Shown here: positions 60,383 through 64,000 of the stretch, in pieces | How positions within the stretch are numbered: the stretch's first letter is position 1 | Layout: each line of letters starts with the position of its first letter | Assembly: GCF_000002875.2 (NCBI RefSeq) | Contig: NC_009409.2 | Location: 492,627 to 556,626, forward strand | Length of the DNA stretch: 64,000 nt | Direction of reading: 5' to 3' | Source: Leishmania infantum JPCM5 | Taxonomy: Eukaryota; Euglenozoa; Kinetoplastea; Trypanosomatida; Trypanosomatidae | Program-made: the position numbers and the translations under genes | Notes under the pieces: generated by a model | Told to the model about the DNA's origin: nothing | Databases searched by the model: none | The model's input: only the letters and a program-made list of their open reading frames with translations

Positions 60383-62679
60383 AATTCATATTTTTTTTTT
60401 GATTTGGCTTCTCAGCGCAGAGGGTGTAAATTATATAGAGAGATCGAGAGAGAGGAAACAAAACAAGCGGGGGAGTGAGAGAAAAGGAACGACGTCATGC
60501 ACGGCGGATGCGGTCCACAAGCTCGATAAGGTAATGAAAGAAGACAAATAACACAGAACAAAACAGAAAAGAAAAAAGGAGAAGACGCGTAGTCTAGATC
60601 GTGGTTTCCTTTTGTGTGTATGCACAGGGGTGCGAATATACAAAAAAGGTGAAAAGGGTGGGCAAAATAATATATAATATGCATAGTATATATAGACAGG
60701 CGTTTGTTCCCGCATACGATCCATGACTTTCTGTCTTTGACTGCTCTTCCTTTTCTTGTTTGTTGTATTGTTCCCTTTTCCTCCGTATCTCTTCACTGCA
60801 GGCCGTATAGTAGAGTGTTTCACCCCTACCTTCCCTTTCCCTCTCTTTCGAAAGTCAGCACAAGGGACACACAGGCGCAGGCGAAGGCACAGACGCATGC
60901 ACAAACGCCTCAGAAAGTGGGTGTGTGTCTGGGACAGAAGAGAGAGAGAAGGGTGAGTGGAGAAGATCAGCACAGGCATATCGATCAAGAGCATTGTGAA
61001 AGAGATAAGGTAAAGAGACACTCAACATGATCAAAGCAAAAAGCACAGAAACAGACCAAAAAAAGAGGAAGTGAGACTTTCGCACACACAGACCTTGCTG
61101 GTACCTTACCGCCACCTCACAGGCCCACACAGCCCCTCTCACAGTCGCTCATGGAGAGGCCTTCGGTTTGTTGTTTTGTGACTTCACCGGATGGCATCAT
61201 CAAGTGCTGTGGGAGAGTTTCACCGCTTCCACGTCGACACTCATGTGGAGCTTTTCCTTTCGCCGTCACAGTACACTCGCGGAGCAAGTTAGGAGGAGGA
61301 AGGGCGAGGGAAGAGAAAGACGGATGGAAGACAAAAAAAGAACGGCACAAAAGGGGGTGGCGGAAAAAAAGTACGAGAAGGCGCATGAACGAAAACGCAG
61401 AGAGAGAGCAAGCAACAAAAAAGGCGGAAAACGCACACAAGCCTTGTATATTGTTTCATTTCTCTACTTCCTCTCGCTTTCTCTCCGCCTCCTCCCCCTC
61501 CTCGTCCCACCCCCTTCGTCTTCCGTTTTTGCTGTCTTCGATGGTCCCTTTCAGAAATACAAAACGGGAAAAAGAAAAGGGGTCAGGGCAGAAGGTTCGT
61601 GCTTTCGTTTCGCTTCTCTCTGCGTCGTCTCTTCTTGTTTCTTCACTTCTTTCTTTGTGCATGTGTGTGTATGTGTGGGTGTGGGTGTGGGTAAAGAGCT
61701 GAAATCAAAAACACGGCGACGCCGGTGACACGCTTCTTGATCGATCGAGCAGGTAAAAAAAGCGAAGGGATAACACAAGAGAGGAAAAAAAAGAAAGAGA
61801 AGAGGAGAAACAACGGCCAGCACAGGCACACAAACACACACACACAAGCAAAGAACCACAACAGATGAAGAACGAAGGGGTAGCAGAAGAACCGGAAAAG
61901 AAAGAGGAGGAGCCCATAGGTAGTAGGGGAGGGAGAGGTGGCATGAGGGAGAGACAGAGAGAGAGACGTCGCGTTTGAACGCCGCTTTCACGTCTTCTGC
62001 CGTCATCACCACTGTTAGGAACGCACGCAAACACACACACGTATAAAAAAAGCACGTGCGAGAGAGAGATTCTCCGGCCGTTCAAACCAAATGTATAGCA
62101 GCGGCAAAGGGAAGGGTCGAGAGCGGCAGAAAGCGCAAAAGCGGCATGACGCGAGCACGTGGCGGGGAAGAGCTGCTCACGAGTGGAGTCGGGAGGGCAT
62201 GAAAAGAGAAAGAAGGGAGAGGAGAGAACCGATAGAAAGAGAGGTAGACACCAAAACCTCAAAGGAGCGAGAGAGTGACGTCCACACACACACACTCCCA
62301 CAAGTGCACCAGTATTGTCTCCGTCATATATTTTTTTGGTTTGTGACGGGTTTACTGAACGTTGCTGCACCTCGATTCGCTCACTCCTTTGAGAAGCAGG
62401 AGAGAACAGTGCAAGAGAGGAGGGATCAGAAAGAAAAAGGGAAACAAGCGAGAAGAAAAGCATGGTGAAGAGAGAGAAGCGCGAGTCTACACAAACATAC
62501 GCACCAGTGAAGGAAAACACGCACACGCACACGACTGCGCATAAGAGCAACACAACGGAGAGGTTGAAAAGAACAAAGAAAGGCCACCGAGAAAGGGAGC
62601 GCGGTAATCCACAACAGAGAACACGAAAAGATATTTTGTGTTTCAACGTCTCCACTCTGCCACAAAACACGAGCTTAGC

Positions 62680-63193
62680 GCACCTCTACCCCTGGCCCTG
62701 CAACAGGCCCCCACACCGCGTGGCGCCAAGCAGCCGTAGACACGCGCCGCTGCAGAAATGCGCCGACCCAGTCAGCGAAGCGCGGCCTCCGCCCCAGACC
62801 CTCTACCCGCCCTCCCCGCCCCGCAGGGTCGCCCCTCACGGCCGCTCGCCTTGTGCCCGGTCGCCACGTCGCGCATCCCTCGGGGCGCCTCGGGCTCCCC
62901 GAGCCAGGGCGCGGTGAGGGCCGGGTGAGATACGTTCGGGTCAGGGCGGCATACTGCCCATCATACGGTTCGCACAAACACGTTCACAGCTGCAGGCCTC
63001 CCCCACGCAGCGCCATCCAGGACATGACCGCCGACACCCGTAGCGATAAATCGCTCTGACTTCGCTACGTCGTAGGTACCTGACCCTGGCACCACGAGGG
63101 GTGGTCCGGCACTGGCAGGGATAGGGGGAGGGGCTGCCTGGCTTCCCCGCAGAGAGTGGGTACTGAACCCTGGATACCACGCTGGGGAGGCCG
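62680..63193 (-). mobile_element. SIDER2-like retroposon, copy C
   Basis: About 510 bp, same orientation and core as A and B (near-identical from 62703 to 63156 except for a few single-base changes such as CATACGG for CATATGG). Pr77-like core at 63084-63120. At its 5' end (63157-63193) the stretch GATGGAGGGGGGTGNACGCGG of A and B is missing and replaced; the last bases (TACCACG) match again. It lies in the long gene-free region, so it would sit in the 3' UTR of a gene beyond the window end. Confidence 0.75.
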
Positions 63194-64000
63194 GCATCGG
63201 ACACTGAAAAGACGGGAGAACAAAAAAGAAAAAAGATCGCGGAAGAGGTGGCAATACGATCAAGCCAAGATAGGAGGAGAGGTCAGCCATCGCAGTTGGA
63301 AGAGCACGTGAGAGGGAAAGAAAGACGGTGACGCAAAGTGAAATCGGGAAGCATTGGAAGAAACGAACAAAAAAAGACTATCAGTACACACACTCTTGAG
63401 TTCACGTCCGCCTTCGCCTGTAAGTTCTTGTTATACAGGGTTGTCTCTCTCCCTTCCCCCTTCCTCTTTGCGGATGCCCTGCACCATCGCTGCCGCTTCT
63501 ATCCGTCGTGAAAGACGAAGAAGTGGCGCAAGGAGAGACTTCACAAAGAAGCGGTGGGTGAAAGGCTGCATAACACACAGAAACCAAGGGGAAAGAGGCG
63601 GAAGACGGAGAATCTACTCTTGTCTGAGAGCAAGGGATATGTATGCGCGTGTGTACCTATATATATGGGCTGATGGGAGTGTTGAGGAACGTGAAATAGA
63701 GAGCAGGAAAAAGTACAACCCGAAAAAGAGCTTTTCGTGATAACCCAGGAGCGAAACGCAAGAATCCAAAGAGAGAAGGTAGACAAGCGAATTCCTGTCT
63801 GACACCCACACGCAGCCACGGTCACATATTGCGTGTCCACACATAAACGGAGAGGCGAAGAGGGTGCAGCTTGACGTTCCAAATCTGAAGATCAGCCACG
63901 AGATGTGCAGGGCAGATTCCCCCTGCACGCACGTCCAACTGCATTCGAACCTTCCCTATTTGTGAGGCTCAGGTGGTGGTGGAGGGCAACGCGCGTGCAG

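Larger units (their letters stand above)
59263..64000. other. 4.7 kb gene-free region, probably mostly a long 3' UTR
   Basis: No gene I can support on either strand. The plus strand is strongly GA-rich from about 59,790 to 62,640, interrupted by CA runs and A/T-rich stretches. The transcript strand is therefore CT-rich and the longest minus-strand frames (e.g. 61705-62670) read Phe/Leu/Ser/Cys/Val low complexity. It contains SIDER2-like copy C (62680-63193) and a GT/GC run (60351-60382). The gene whose 3' UTR this is would lie beyond 64,000. Confidence 0.6.

Noticed and set aside
61705..62670. Minus-strand 321-codon frame in the 59-64 kb region
   Set aside because: Phe/Leu/Val/Cys/Ser runs from a CT-rich transcript; hydrophobic but no domain and no stable composition.
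1..64000. CRISPR arrays, tRNA or rRNA genes, strand-switch region
   Set aside because: No regularly spaced direct repeats, no recognisable tRNA arms or rRNA signatures by eye, and no plus-strand gene; a covariance-model search would be needed to exclude small RNAs.

Overview
The window looks like part of a trypanosomatid chromosome, most likely Leishmania or a close relative. The reasons are these. All 19 protein-coding genes I can support are intronless, GC-rich and on the minus strand, like one polycistronic transcription unit. Intergenic spacers of about 0.8-2 kb are full of CA/GT runs and of purine-rich tracts on the plus strand, which are polypyrimidine tracts in the transcript. Several spacers have an AG just downstream of such a tract and just upstream of the start codon, as expected for spliced-leader trans-splicing. 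Three copies of a roughly 0.5 kb element carry a motif resembling the Pr77 hallmark of trypanosomatid ingi/L1Tc-type retroposons, so they look like SIDER2 elements. The genus is an inference; no species-specific marker was tested.

Layout from low to high coordinate (transcription runs from high to low). At 1-20 kb: a BSD-domain protein, a long cullin, an Npl4-like protein, a PRP38-family splicing factor, a PP4 regulatory subunit 2-like protein, RNA polymerase subunit RPB10 and the PP2A catalytic subunit. At 20-39 kb: SLX1 endonuclease, SEC24, a ~2,600-residue ASH-repeat protein (probably flagellar) and a 979-residue protein of unknown function. At 40-59 kb: a TAP42/alpha4 protein, a small possible organellar protein, GPN3 GTPase, SF3A1, DNA polymerase delta subunit 2, Ran GTPase, IFT38/CLUAP1 and a DEDDh exonuclease. 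At 59.3-64 kb: no gene I can support, only CT-rich transcript sequence and one SIDER2-like copy.

Most genes are housekeeping and not an operon in the bacterial sense. Some functional neighbours stand out: three members of the PP2A/PP4 network (PP2A-C, a PP4R2-like protein, TAP42) within 29 kb; a cullin beside an Npl4; two spliceosomal proteins (PRP38, SF3A1); and two candidate axonemal or ciliary proteins (ASH protein, IFT38).

The most interesting non-coding structure is the repeats. The three SIDER2-like copies (12.95, 46.14 and 62.68 kb) are nearly identical and all in the same orientation. A separate ~320 bp repeat occurs as an inverted pair at 0.6 and 18.8 kb that brackets seven genes. 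Both arrangements are of the kind known to support gene amplification in Leishmania. No tRNA, rRNA, CRISPR array or complete autonomous mobile element was seen.
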